DNA of 64,000 nucleotides, from NCBI RefSeq assembly GCF_014305095.1, contig NZ_JACRUI010000005.1, forward strand, positions 1 to 64,000, written 5' to 3'. Both the position numbers and the translations under genes were made by a program. The notes under the pieces were generated by a model. That model saw only the letters and a list, made by a program, of their open reading frames with translations. It made no database searches and had not been told where the DNA came from. Positions 19,687 through 28,715 of this stretch are shown piece after piece. The stretch's first letter is position 1, and each line of letters starts with the position of its first letter. This stretch comes from Flavobacterium kayseriense (GTDB lineage Bacteria; Bacteroidota; Bacteroidia; Flavobacteriales; Flavobacteriaceae).

Positions 19687-20664
19687 ATGATTAACATAGG
19701 AATAATAGGCGGTTCAGGATATACAGCAGGAGAATTAATTAGAATCTTGATGTTTCATCCTAATGCAAAGCTTGATTTTGTTTACAGCACTACAAATGCT
19801 GGAAAACCAATATCAATTGCACACCATGATTTATTGGGTGATCTCGAAATGAACTTTACAGACACTGTGAATCCTAACGTTAATGTAGTTTTTCTTTGTT
19901 TAGGACATGGTAAATCGATTTCATTCTTAAAAGAAAACAAGTTTGCAAGTCATACTAAAATTATCGACTTAGGAAACGATTTTCGTTTAAACAAGGACAA
20001 AGATTTTGAAGGAAAATCATTTGTCTATGGCCTTCCTGAACTAAACAAAACCAATATTAAAAATGCTAATTATATTGCAAATCCAGGTTGCTTTGCAACA
20101 GCAATTCAATTGGCTTTATTGCCTTTAGCATCACATAATTTGCTTACTAGCGACGTGCACATCAATGCTACCACAGGTAGTACTGGTGCCGGAGTGAGTC
20201 CGTCTGAGACAACACATTTTAGTTGGAGATCCAATAATATGTCACATTACAAAGCTTTTGACCACCAACATTTGGGAGAAATTAACCAAAGCGTAAATCA
20301 GTTGCAAGCTTCTTACAATGACGAAATAATCTTTGTTCCAAATAGAGGAGATTTTGCGAGAGGAATTTTTGCTACGCTGTACACCACCGTTGAAGAAAGC
20401 TTAGAGGATTTGGTAGCCAAATATGAAGCCTATTACAAAGACCAACCTTTCGTAACAGTAACAACTGCAAATATCAACATGAAGCAAGTGGTACAAACTA
20501 ACAAATGCATCATCAGTTTAATGAAAAAAGGAAACCGAGTTCTAATCACTTCAATAATTGATAATCTAGTGAAAGGTGCCTCTGGACAAGCCGTTCAAAA
20601 TATGAACCTCATGTTCGGACTTGATGAAACAACGGGATTGCATTTGAAACCATCAGGGTTTTAA
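19687..20664 (+). CDS. argC: N-acetyl-gamma-glutamyl-phosphate reductase
   Basis: A 325-residue NADPH-dependent reductase that converts N-acylglutamyl phosphate to the semialdehyde. The nucleotide-binding start IGIIGGSGYTAGELIRIL, the catalytic Cys in ANPGCFATAIQLALLPL (residue near 138) and the HLGEINQ region are present. Length fits the type 1 family. It lies between the small lipoprotein and argD, from which it is separated by a 56-bp imperfect inverted repeat. Confidence 0.94.
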   Translation: MINIGIIGGSGYTAGELIRILMFHPNAKLDFVYSTTNAGKPISIAHHDLLGDLEMNFTDTVNPNVNVVFLCLGHGKSISFLKENKFASHTKIIDLGNDFRLNKDKDFEGKSFVYGLPELNKTNIKNANYIANPGCFATAIQLALLPLASHNLLTSDVHINATTGSTGAGVSPSETTHFSWRSNNMSHYKAFDHQHLGEINQSVNQLQASYNDEIIFVPNRGDFARGIFATLYTTVEESLEDLVAKYEAYYKDQPFVTVTTANINMKQVVQTNKCIISLMKKGNRVLITSIIDNLVKGASGQAVQNMNLMFGLDETTGLHLKPSGF

Positions 20665-20670
20665 AAATTT

Positions 20671-20726
20671 GTTTCAAGTTTAAAGTTTAAGGTTGCTCAC
20701 GTAACTTGAAACTTTAAACCTTAAAC
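20671..20726. repeat. Imperfect inverted repeat between argC and argD
   Basis: A 24-bp arm starting GTTTCAAGTTTAAAG is mirrored by one ending CTTTAAACCTTAAAC, with roughly 20 of 24 pairs. The sequence lacks a T run, so it is more like an interspersed repeat or an mRNA-processing hairpin than a terminator. Confidence 0.6.
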
Positions 20727-20744
20727 CATTTAAACAAAAACACA

Positions 20745-21881
20745 ATGAACTTATTTGACGTTTACCCATTATATCCTATTACCCCTGTAAAAGCACTTGA
20801 TTGCATAATTACAGACGAGAACGGAATCGAATATTTAGATTTATACTCTGGTCACGGAGTAATTTCTATTGGACATACGCAACCGTATTATGTCGCAAAA
20901 GTAAAAGATCAGTTGGAGAAATTGAGCTTTTACTCAAATGCCATCCAAAATCCATTGCAGGTGGAACTGGCAGAAAAACTTGGGAAACTTTCAGGTTACA
21001 CCGATTACAGCTTATTTTTGTGTTCTTCGGGAGCAGAGGCTAATGAAAACGCCTTAAAAATGGCCTCTTTTCATACCAATAAAGCAAGAGTAGTTTCTTT
21101 TGAAAATGCTTTTCACGGACGTACGTCGGCAGCTGTGGCGACAACGGATAATCCGAAAATTGTCGCTCCAATCAATGCGCAGCAAGTGGTTACTTTTTTG
21201 CCATTAAACCAAATTGATTTGGTTGAAGCTGAACTTAAAAAAGGAGATGTTGCTTGTGTCATCATCGAACCTATTCAAGGTGTTGGTGGTTTAGATCAAG
21301 GAACAACCGAGTTTTTTCAAGCACTTGAAAAAGTATGCAAAGCACATGATGTGGTTTTGATTATGGATGAAGTGCAATCGGGTTTTGGAAGAAGCGGAAA
21401 ATTCTTTGCACACCAATTTCACGGCATTACGCCTGATATTATATGCATGGCAAAAGGTATGGGGAACGGTTTCCCAATTGGTGGAATTTTAATCGCACCT
21501 CATTTCAAAGCAAGCTACGGTTTACTAGGGACTACTTTTGGTGGAAGTCATCTAGCTTGTGCCGCAAGTATCGCTGTTCTTGAAGTCATCGAAAAAGAAA
21601 ACTTGATGGCAAATGCTAGTAAAATCGAAGCCTATTTCTTGGAAGCGATCAAAGTAATTCCCGAAATAATCAAAGTAAAAGGAAGAGGATTAATGCTAGG
21701 AGTCGAATTCGATTTTGATGTAAGCGCCTTGAGAAAGAAAATGATTATTGAAAAACATATTTTTACTGGTGGAGCTAATAATAAGAACTTATTAAGAATC
21801 CTTCCTCCTTTAACGATAACAACGGCTGCTATTGATACATTTATTGTGGCTTTGCAGGAGTCATTGACTGAGTTGAAGTAG
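20745..21881 (+). CDS. argD: Acylornithine aminotransferase
   Basis: A 378-residue class III PLP aminotransferase converting the acylglutamate semialdehyde to acylornithine. Key sites: FLCSSGAEANENALK, FENAFHGRTSAAV, the cofactor Asp in IMDEVQSGFGRSG, and the Schiff-base Lys in ICMAKGMGNGFPIGG. The position between argC and proA supports ArgD over other aminotransferases. Whether the acyl group is acetyl or succinyl cannot be read from this gene. Confidence 0.92.
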   Translation: MNLFDVYPLYPITPVKALDCIITDENGIEYLDLYSGHGVISIGHTQPYYVAKVKDQLEKLSFYSNAIQNPLQVELAEKLGKLSGYTDYSLFLCSSGAEANENALKMASFHTNKARVVSFENAFHGRTSAAVATTDNPKIVAPINAQQVVTFLPLNQIDLVEAELKKGDVACVIIEPIQGVGGLDQGTTEFFQALEKVCKAHDVVLIMDEVQSGFGRSGKFFAHQFHGITPDIICMAKGMGNGFPIGGILIAPHFKASYGLLGTTFGGSHLACAASIAVLEVIEKENLMANASKIEAYFLEAIKVIPEIIKVKGRGLMLGVEFDFDVSALRKKMIIEKHIFTGGANNKNLLRILPPLTITTAAIDTFIVALQESLTELK

Positions 21882-21907
21882 TTTTAAGGTTTAAATTAAA
21901 ATCTGCT

Positions 21908-21957
21908 AAATCTGTGAAATCTGCGTGCTACTATTTTCACGCAGATCTCGCAGATTT
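21908..21957. repeat. Inverted repeat between argD and proA
   Basis: ATCTGCGTG (21919-21927) pairs with CACGCAGAT (21938-21946), with further outer matches of AAATCTG with CAGATTT. I recognise this AATCTGCGTG-type sequence as a common interspersed repeat of Flavobacterium genomes. Confidence 0.65.
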
Positions 21958-22044
21958 AAGAAGATTATAGAAAAGGCTCCTCCCAATGGCTGTCAGGTAT
22001 TTTTACGCAGCGGCACGCCCAAATAAATTTAAAATAAACAAACC

Positions 22045-23241
22045 ATGAGTACATTATTATCCATAGAAAAAAGAAACATTGTATTGACTACCATGGCAGC
22101 GCTTTTGACAGAAGAAAGAGAAGGTTTGAAAGCCATCAATCAGCAGGATTTAGCCAATTATAATGGGGATGATTTAGCTATGGAGAAACGTTTGCTTGTT
22201 GATGACGCAAAGATTGATGGAATGATTTTGTCATTGCAACAATTAACGAATCAGGAAGATCCGGTGGGGAAAGTTCGTTTTGATTTCACACATGAAAACG
22301 GAATGAAAATCAGCAATAGAACAGCAGCTTTTGGTACGATTTTGATCATTTATGAATCGCGTCCAGACGTCACTGTTGAAGCAGGCGGAATAGCTTTCAA
22401 GTCAGGAAACAAGATTTTATTGAAAGGCGGAAAAGAATCGTTGCTGTCTAATTTAAAAATTGTGAGTCTTTGGCATCAAGCGTTAATAGATAATGATGTT
22501 GCCACTTCATGGGTGGAATATTTGAATTATGACCGTAAAGAAACACAAGCTTTCCTTGAAAATCCGACACAAAAAGTAGATTTAATTGTACCACGTGGAG
22601 GAGAGCAATTAATAGCTTTTACAAAGAAACATGCGACTTGCCCTGTGATTGTAAGTGGTCGCGGAAATAATTTTGTTTACGTAAATAAAGACGCAGATCT
22701 TGAAAAAGCCTTGGCGATTATTATAAATGGAAAAACATCCAATATATCCGTTTGCAACGCTTTGGATAAAGTTTTGATAGATGCTAATTTACCTAATTGG
22801 GAAGTCTTTGCAAACAAATTGATAAGCAAATTAAAATCGTATAATGTAACTATTTTAGGTGATGAGGCTATTGCAAAAGCGATTCAGGTTCCAGCGATTG
22901 AATCTGATTTGATTTGGTTTGAAGAGTTTTTAGATTATAAAATTGTTATTGGCACCACACAGTCAGATGAAGAAGCCATTACCAAAATAAATAAATATTG
23001 TGGCGGCCATTCGGCTTCCATAATTACAGAAAATAATAAAATGGCACAGCTATTCATGGACAATGTTGATACTGCCGCGGTTTACCACAACGCCTCTACC
23101 CGATTCACAGATGGAGGTCAATTTGGACTTGGTGGTGAACTCGCAATAAGCACAGACAAATTGCACCAACGTGGACCAATAGGATTACAACATTTGGTAA
23201 CCAATAAATGGTATGTTTATGGTGACGGACAGATACGATAA
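22045..23241 (+). CDS. proA: Gamma-glutamyl phosphate reductase
   Basis: A 398-residue aldehyde-dehydrogenase-fold enzyme making glutamate semialdehyde for proline. Features: YESRPDVTVEAGGIAFKSGN, LKGGKESLLSN, the catalytic Cys in TSNISVCNALDKVLI, and the C-terminal RFTDGGQFGLGGELAISTDK. It is placed with proB inside an arginine run, so the two glutamate-derived pathways are probably co-expressed. The start follows an AT-rich leader after the argD-proA inverted repeat. Confidence 0.95.
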   Translation: MSTLLSIEKRNIVLTTMAALLTEEREGLKAINQQDLANYNGDDLAMEKRLLVDDAKIDGMILSLQQLTNQEDPVGKVRFDFTHENGMKISNRTAAFGTILIIYESRPDVTVEAGGIAFKSGNKILLKGGKESLLSNLKIVSLWHQALIDNDVATSWVEYLNYDRKETQAFLENPTQKVDLIVPRGGEQLIAFTKKHATCPVIVSGRGNNFVYVNKDADLEKALAIIINGKTSNISVCNALDKVLIDANLPNWEVFANKLISKLKSYNVTILGDEAIAKAIQVPAIESDLIWFEEFLDYKIVIGTTQSDEEAITKINKYCGGHSASIITENNKMAQLFMDNVDTAAVYHNASTRFTDGGQFGLGGELAISTDKLHQRGPIGLQHLVTNKWYVYGDGQIR

Positions 23242-23319
23242 AAATTGAAAGATTAAAAGATTGAAGCATTTAAAGGATTAACACAACGAAATTTTTAAAT
23301 TATTAAATCTTTCAATTTT
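23241..23319. repeat. Inverted repeat between proA and proB
   Basis: A perfect 14-bp pair, AAAATTGAAAGATT at 23241-23254 and its complement at 23306-23319, separated by 51 bases. No T-run terminator follows, so read-through into proB is likely. Confidence 0.65.
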
Positions 23320-23333
23320 GAAATTAAATTACA

Positions 23334-24095
23334 ATGGCTAAAAAAAGAATACTACTAAAAATAGGAAGCAACACCTTAACGAGAGAAACTAATCATATCT
23401 CAAGGGGGAAAATCGAGGACATTGGGATGCAAATAGCAGCCTTGCAGGACGAGTACGAGTTTATAATTGTAAGTTCAGGCGCTATTGCTGCAGCCAAGCA
23501 ATTTGTGAAGTTAGAAAGTAAAGGCAAGGAAATAGTCGTTAAACAAGCTTTGGCGTCTATAGGGCAGCCACACTTAATGCGGATTTTCCACGAAAATTTT
23601 AGTGATATAGGATTGTTGACTTCACAGTGCCTACTATCCTACTCTGATTTTGAGAAAGAGCAATCTAAAGTCAATATTGTCAATACCATTAACGTGTTAA
23701 TCGAAAACAATTACATCCCTATTATCAATGAAAACGATACGGTAGCCACAGACGAAATCCAATTTGGAGACAACGATAAGTTGGCTGCATTAACCGCTGT
23801 CCTATTGAATGTAGATATTTTGATTATTGCAACAAACACAAACGGAATTTATACCAAAGCCTCTATTCATAACGCTGTTCCTGAGACTATTTTAAAAGTC
23901 AATGATCTAGCTTTAATGCAACAAGAAGTTGGAGATTCAAAATCATCACATGGAACTGGTGGTATGCAATCTAAAATTGAAGCGGCGGCAATTGCAAAAG
24001 CGGCAAATATTGAAACGTGGATTGTGAATGGCTTGAAAGATGATTTTATTTTGAACGCCATAAAAAACAGTATTCCGTTTACGAAAATAGCATAA
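23334..24095 (+). CDS. proB: Glutamate 5-kinase (short form without PUA domain)
   Basis: A 253-residue amino-acid kinase that phosphorylates glutamate in the first step of proline synthesis. Motifs: LLKIGSNTLTRET, VSSGAIAAAKQ, INENDTVATDEIQFGDNDKLAAL and GTGGMQSKIEAA. E. coli ProB (367 aa) has a C-terminal PUA domain; this protein ends after the kinase domain, as is usual in Bacteroidota. It may differ in feedback control by proline. It follows proA. Confidence 0.93.
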   Translation: MAKKRILLKIGSNTLTRETNHISRGKIEDIGMQIAALQDEYEFIIVSSGAIAAAKQFVKLESKGKEIVVKQALASIGQPHLMRIFHENFSDIGLLTSQCLLSYSDFEKEQSKVNIVNTINVLIENNYIPIINENDTVATDEIQFGDNDKLAALTAVLLNVDILIIATNTNGIYTKASIHNAVPETILKVNDLALMQQEVGDSKSSHGTGGMQSKIEAAAIAKAANIETWIVNGLKDDFILNAIKNSIPFTKIA

Positions 24096-24103
24096 AACAA
24101 AAT

Positions 24104-24243
24104 GGAACGCTGATGACGCCGACTCGCCAAAGCGAAAACGAAAACGCAGAAAATAAATCGTTTCATAATAATACAAACTAAATAAATCAAAAATCCGCTC
24201 TGATCAGTGTCTTTGCGATAGCAAATCCGTATCATCAGCGTCC
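24104..24243. repeat. 140-bp interspersed repeat with inverted ends between proB and argF
   Basis: GGAACGCTGATGA at the left end mirrors TCATCAGCGTCC at the right end, with AT-rich filler including ATCCGCTCTGATCAGTGTC. No open frame is inside. The terminal inversions resemble a small miniature element, but no target-site duplication was confirmed. Confidence 0.5.
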
Positions 24244-24258
24244 AAACATATGTAAAAA

Positions 24259-25206
24259 ATGAACTACATTTCTTTAGAAAACATAGACTCACTCGAAAAA
24301 TGGGTCAAACAAGCTTTAAAAATCAAGAAAAAGCCACTTAAAAACAAAAAACTAGGTAAAAACAAAACCTTAGGAATGTTGTTTTTTAATCCAAGTTTAA
24401 GAACACGTTTAAGCACTCAAAAAGCGGCTTTAAACTTAGGAATGAACGTTATGGTAATGAATTTTACTAGTGAAGGCTGGACATTAGAGTTTGAAGATGG
24501 CGCGGTAATGAATCAAGGAGCTTCAGAACACATTAAAGAAGCGGCAGAAGTAGTTTCGCAATATTGCGATATCGTTGCAGTAAGAGCTTTTGCTGGCTTA
24601 GTAGACAAAGAAAAAGACAATGCCGAAACCGTTTTGGCAGGTTTTTTAAAACACGCTACAGTGCCTATCGTGAACATGGAAGGTTGTACGGGACATCCTT
24701 TGCAAGCACTTGCTGATGCCATTACCATGGCTGAATACAAAACTGAACATAAACCAAAAGTAGTGTTGTCGTGGGCGCCGCATCCTAAAGCTTTACCTCA
24801 GGCTGTTGCCAATTCATTTGTAGAAATGATGTTATTGCAAGATGCTGATTTTGTAATTACACATCCCGAAGGATACGAACTAAACCCTGAAATTACTAAA
24901 GGAGCTACTATCGAGCACGATCAAAACAAAGCCTTTGAAAATGCCGATTTTATCTACACAAAAAACTGGAGCAACTATATTGATTATGGTAAAATCACAA
25001 ATAATGATCTTAACTGGACCGTAACTGCTGAGAAAATGGCTTTGACTAATAATGCTAAATTCATGCACTGCTTACCGGTAAGACGTAACGTAATAGTTTC
25101 TGATGAGGTACTTGACAGCGAAAACTCCATTGTAATCGAACAAGCCAATAATAGAACCTATGCAGCGCAACTAGTATTGCAAAAAATCCTTGAGAATGCA
25201 GAATAA
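24259..25206 (+). CDS. argF': N-acylornithine carbamoyltransferase (Bacteroidota ArgF')
   Basis: A 315-residue transcarbamylase. The carbamoyl-phosphate loop NPSLRTRLSTQKAA (residues 44-57) and HCLPVRRNVIVSD identify the branch that carbamoylates acetyl- or succinyl-ornithine rather than ornithine. From memory, the acetyl enzyme of Xanthomonas has Glu and the succinyl enzyme of B. fragilis has Pro immediately before the conserved Glu-His; here that residue is Ser89 (GASEH). The substrate is therefore not settled. Overlaps argB by 11 bp, so the two are translationally linked. Confidence 0.88.
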   Translation: MNYISLENIDSLEKWVKQALKIKKKPLKNKKLGKNKTLGMLFFNPSLRTRLSTQKAALNLGMNVMVMNFTSEGWTLEFEDGAVMNQGASEHIKEAAEVVSQYCDIVAVRAFAGLVDKEKDNAETVLAGFLKHATVPIVNMEGCTGHPLQALADAITMAEYKTEHKPKVVLSWAPHPKALPQAVANSFVEMMLLQDADFVITHPEGYELNPEITKGATIEHDQNKAFENADFIYTKNWSNYIDYGKITNNDLNWTVTAEKMALTNNAKFMHCLPVRRNVIVSDEVLDSENSIVIEQANNRTYAAQLVLQKILENAE

Positions 25207-25981
25207 GAAATCCATTACAGTAGTTAAAATTGGTGGAAACATCATTGACAATGCCCAAGAGCTCAAACATTTTTTAGCTGATTTTGCTAAAATTGACGGT
25301 CTAAAAGTATTGGTGCATGGTGGCGGAAAATCGGCTACTAAGATGGCGCATAGCATTGGTTTAGCTCCTCAAATGATTGATGGACGCCGTATTACTGATG
25401 CTGCTATGCTTGAGGTTGTCGTGATGATTTATGCGGGCCAAATCAATAAGGACATTGTGGCACAATTGCAAGCTAACAATGCCAATGCACTGGGATTCTC
25501 TGGAGCAGACGGTAATTTAATCCAGTCTGATAAAAGAAATCATCCAACAATTGACTACGGATTCGTAGGTGATGTTAAAAAAGTCAATACTCCCTTATTA
25601 GAAACATTATTAAACAGCGGAATAGTTCCTGTTTTCTGTGCAATTACGCACGATAAAAACGGACAATTACTAAACACAAATGCCGATACGATTGCAAGCG
25701 AATTAGCAATAGCCTTATCTGAAGTTTTTGAAGTAACGCTAAATTATTGCTTTGAAAAATCAGGTGTTCTTTACGATGCCGAAGAGGACAGTTCGGTTAT
25801 TGCAAAAATGAATCCTGAATTGTACGCTAAATTAAAGGCTGAAAAAGCCATTCATTCCGGTATGATCCCTAAATTAGACAACTGTTTCAATAGCTTGTCT
25901 AAAGGGGTTCAAAAAATCAAAATCGGGCATCACAAAATGTTGCAAGATGCAAATGCAGTTTGTACAACTATAGAATTGTAG
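25196..25981 (+). CDS. argB: Acetylglutamate kinase
   Basis: A 261-residue amino-acid kinase catalysing the second step of the acylated ornithine route. KIGGNIIDN and VHGGGKSATKMA hold the phosphate-binding loops; ADGNLIQSDKR, LNTNADTIASELA and HSGMIPKL follow. ATG 25196 is preferred over the TTG at 25190; it overlaps the end of argF by 11 bp. The N-terminal arginine-sensing helix of hexameric ArgB is absent, suggesting an arginine-insensitive enzyme; this is an inference from length. Confidence 0.92.
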   Translation: MQNKKSITVVKIGGNIIDNAQELKHFLADFAKIDGLKVLVHGGGKSATKMAHSIGLAPQMIDGRRITDAAMLEVVVMIYAGQINKDIVAQLQANNANALGFSGADGNLIQSDKRNHPTIDYGFVGDVKKVNTPLLETLLNSGIVPVFCAITHDKNGQLLNTNADTIASELAIALSEVFEVTLNYCFEKSGVLYDAEEDSSVIAKMNPELYAKLKAEKAIHSGMIPKLDNCFNSLSKGVQKIKIGHHKMLQDANAVCTTIEL

Positions 25982-26046
25982 CAACTAAGCACGAATTTTC
26001 ACAAATTAAAAAACTAGGTACCAACAGGACTTCGTTATAGAAAAAT

Positions 26047-27117
26047 ATGAAAAACAAAGAAACACTTACTCAAGAAGCAATTGCCTTATTAAAAAACCTG
26101 ATTGAAACGCAGTCTTTTTCAAGTGAAGAAGAAAATACTGCGGTTTTAATCGAAAACTGGTTTGCTGTAAACGCCATTCCGTTTGAGAGAGAAAACAACA
26201 ATATTTGGGCGTACAACAAGACATTCGATAAAAATAAACCAACACTATTGCTGAACTCGCATCATGATACCGTGAGACCCAATCAGGCGTACACAAAAGA
26301 TCCATTGAAAGCCATTGTCGAAGATGGAAAACTATACGGTTTAGGTAGTAACGATGCTGGTGGTTGCTTAGTTTCGCTGTTGGCTACTTTTGTCCATTTT
26401 TATGCTGCAGAAAACTTGCCTTACAATATTGTTATGGTGGCTTCGGCAGAAGAAGAAAGTAGCGGTAAAAACGGCTTAAACAGCGTTTTAAAAAACCTTC
26501 CCGAGCTAGAATGTGCCATTGTGGGCGAACCTACCTTAATGCAATTGGCAATAGCCGAAAAAGGTTTGCTTGTTCTCGATGTTAAAATCAAAGGAACGCC
26601 AAGTCACGCTGCACACAAAAATGATGACAACGCTTTGTACAAAACGATTCCCGTGATGGAGTGGTTTAAAAATTATACATTCGAAAAAGTATCAGAGCAA
26701 TTAGGACCCGTTAAAATGACTGTAACCCAAATTAACGCTGGGAAACAACACAATGTGGTTCCGTCAGAATGTGATATCGTAGTTGATATTCGCGTTAACG
26801 ATTGCTACACTAATCACGAAATTTTGGCTATCGTACAAGAACAGGTAAATGCCGAAGTTACGCCTCGCTCTATGAATTTAAGTTCGTCATCAATCCCCGA
26901 AAATCACGGTTTGGTGCAAGCAGGAATCGCTTTAGGAAGATCAACTTATGGCTCTCCAACGCTTTCAGATCAATCGGTTTTAAGTTGTAAATCCTTAAAA
27001 TTAGGCCCTGGAGATACGTTGCGTTCCCACTCAGCTGATGAATTTATATATTTAAACGAAATCGAAGAAGGAATCGACTTATACATTAAGATACTAAGTG
27101 ATTTTTTAAAGCAGTAA
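26047..27117 (+). CDS. argE: M20-family deacylase, acetylornithine deacetylase-like
   Basis: A 356-residue zinc peptidase-family enzyme. Metal ligands: LNSHHDTVRPN (His/Asp), GSNDAGGCL (bridging Asp), the catalytic EEESSGKNG, and a later VGEPT. The C-terminal half carries the dimerisation domain and a LRSHSADEFIYLNEIEEG motif. In this context it most likely removes the acyl group after the carbamoyl step, releasing citrulline for ArgG. The preferred acyl group is not known. It lies between argB and argH. Confidence 0.82.
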   Translation: MKNKETLTQEAIALLKNLIETQSFSSEEENTAVLIENWFAVNAIPFERENNNIWAYNKTFDKNKPTLLLNSHHDTVRPNQAYTKDPLKAIVEDGKLYGLGSNDAGGCLVSLLATFVHFYAAENLPYNIVMVASAEEESSGKNGLNSVLKNLPELECAIVGEPTLMQLAIAEKGLLVLDVKIKGTPSHAAHKNDDNALYKTIPVMEWFKNYTFEKVSEQLGPVKMTVTQINAGKQHNVVPSECDIVVDIRVNDCYTNHEILAIVQEQVNAEVTPRSMNLSSSSIPENHGLVQAGIALGRSTYGSPTLSDQSVLSCKSLKLGPGDTLRSHSADEFIYLNEIEEGIDLYIKILSDFLKQ

Positions 27118-27287
27118 AATAAGTAGGAGCTATTTCCTGCTATTCGCTCTATCTTTTCCTGCTTAAAGAAAGCAGTAAAAGGATGCCGCTGCTATCAGGG
27201 CTAAAATTAAGTAGTCCTATACAATATAAAAACTTCGTGACACTCTAAGCAACCAGTGCTAGACTTTTCGAAACAAAACATACAACT
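27118..27287. repeat. Interspersed repeat remnant between argE and argH
   Basis: A 170-bp gap containing AGGAGCTATTTCCTGCTATTC and GCCGCTGCTATCAGGGCTAAA. A related piece (GCCGCGACGATCAGGGCTAAA) lies at about 44743-44765 after clpB. No open frame is present. I take it as a degraded copy of a common Flavobacterium intergenic repeat. Confidence 0.4.
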
Positions 27288-28568
27288 ATGAAACTTTGGG
27301 AAAAAGGAATACCAACAGACAAAAAAATAGAACAATTCACTGTAGGAAATGATAGAGAGTTGGATTTAGTTTTAGCTAAGTACGATGCATTGGGTTCGAT
27401 CGCCCATGCAAAAATGTTAGGAAGCATTGGTCTATTAACTACAGTTGAAACAGAATCCTTAGTAGCCGCTTTAAACGAAATCATGGCTGATGTAGCCGAA
27501 GGTAATTTCGAAATCGAAGATTCATTCGAAGATGTGCATTCGAAAATTGAATATTTATTAACCGCAAAGTTAGGTGATGCTGGAAAAAAAATCCACACTG
27601 CACGTTCCCGTAATGACCAAGTTTTGGTTGATGTGAATTTGTATTTAAAAGATGTCGTTATCGAAATGAAGGCGCAAGTAAAAGCCCTTTTTGATTTGCT
27701 AATGGAATCTGCAGAGAAATATCAAAATGTATTGTTGCCAGGATACACGCATTTACAAATTGCAATGCCATCTTCTTTCGGGATGTGGTTTTCTGCTTAT
27801 GCAGAAACTTTGATCGATGATATTACTATGCTAAATGCCGCATTAAAAGTGGTGGATCAAAATCCATTAGGTTCGGCTGCAGGGTACGGAAGTTCGTTCC
27901 CAATAGACAGAACATTTACTACAAAAGAATTAGGTTTTGAAACTTTAAAATACAATTCGGTTGCTGCACAAATGAGCCGAGGAAAATCCGAGAAAACATT
28001 AGCTTTTGCAATGAGTAGCGTGGCGGCAACGCTAGCGAAGTTTTCTATGGATGTGTGTTTGTACATGAGTCAGAATTTTGATTTTATTGGTTTACCGGCA
28101 CATTTAACTACCGGTTCGAGCATTATGCCGCACAAGAAAAACCCTGATGTATTTGAACTAATTCGTGGAAAATGCAACAAGATTCAAGCCTTACCCTACG
28201 AAATCACTTTAATAACCAATAACTTACCTAGTGGGTACCACAGGGATTTACAATTGTTGAAAGAAGGTTTGTTTCCAGCAATTCAAAACTTGCAAGCTTG
28301 CCTTGATATTGCTATTTTCTCAATTAAAGACATTAAAGTAAAGGACAATATCTTATCCGATAAAAAATATGATTACCTATTCACAGTAGATACGTTGAAC
28401 GAAATGGTCGTTGCAGGAATGCCTTTTAGAGACGCATACAAAGCCGTTGCTGAGCAATTAGAAAACGGAACTTACGAGAGTCCAAAGAAAACTAAACATA
28501 CGCACGAAGGAAGTATTAATAATTTATGCTTGGCTGAAATTAAAGAAAAAATGAACCAAGCGTATTAA
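27288..28568 (+). CDS. argH: Argininosuccinate lyase
   Basis: A 426-residue fumarase/aspartase-family enzyme that splits argininosuccinate to arginine and fumarate, closing the pathway. It shows DVHSKIEYLL, TARSRNDQVLVD, GYTHLQIAMP and the signature GSSIMPHKKNPD (flexible catalytic loop). It is shorter than E. coli ArgH (457), as usual in Bacteroidota. It is the last gene of the run and is followed by a terminator. Confidence 0.95.
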   Translation: MKLWEKGIPTDKKIEQFTVGNDRELDLVLAKYDALGSIAHAKMLGSIGLLTTVETESLVAALNEIMADVAEGNFEIEDSFEDVHSKIEYLLTAKLGDAGKKIHTARSRNDQVLVDVNLYLKDVVIEMKAQVKALFDLLMESAEKYQNVLLPGYTHLQIAMPSSFGMWFSAYAETLIDDITMLNAALKVVDQNPLGSAAGYGSSFPIDRTFTTKELGFETLKYNSVAAQMSRGKSEKTLAFAMSSVAATLAKFSMDVCLYMSQNFDFIGLPAHLTTGSSIMPHKKNPDVFELIRGKCNKIQALPYEITLITNNLPSGYHRDLQLLKEGLFPAIQNLQACLDIAIFSIKDIKVKDNILSDKKYDYLFTVDTLNEMVVAGMPFRDAYKAVAEQLENGTYESPKKTKHTHEGSINNLCLAEIKEKMNQAY

Positions 28569-28598
28569 AGTGCAATGCTACTACCCACACAACTACTT

Positions 28599-28632
28599 AA
28601 AATCTGTTCTCATTAGGAGCAGATTTTTTTTT
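28599..28632 (+). terminator. Terminator after argH
   Basis: Stem AAAATCTG / CAGATTTT around a 13-base loop followed by a long T run, about 30 bp past the argH stop. Confidence 0.8.
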
Positions 28633-28682
28633 TGATTCCTATTCGATACTAGATATAGAGAATGAAATTGGTTCAAATTATA

Positions 28683-28690
28683 TATATTTG
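28683..28690 (+). promoter_or_regulatory. Candidate -7 element before the DUF2157-like gene
   Basis: TATATTTG fits TAnnTTTG. It lies inside the reading frame that could begin at 28662 and 25 bp before ATG 28716, which is why the later start is preferred. A TTG at 28668 is closer than the usual -33 spacing. Confidence 0.35.
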
Positions 28691-28715
28691 GCTATTAGCC
28701 AATTTAAGACCACTT

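Noticed and set aside
24259..25206. Plain ornithine carbamoyltransferase (argF) as the name.
   Set aside because: The loop reads SLRTRLSTQKAA, fitting the acylornithine branch, and neither the ornithine motif SMRTRC nor the usual context supports the plain name.
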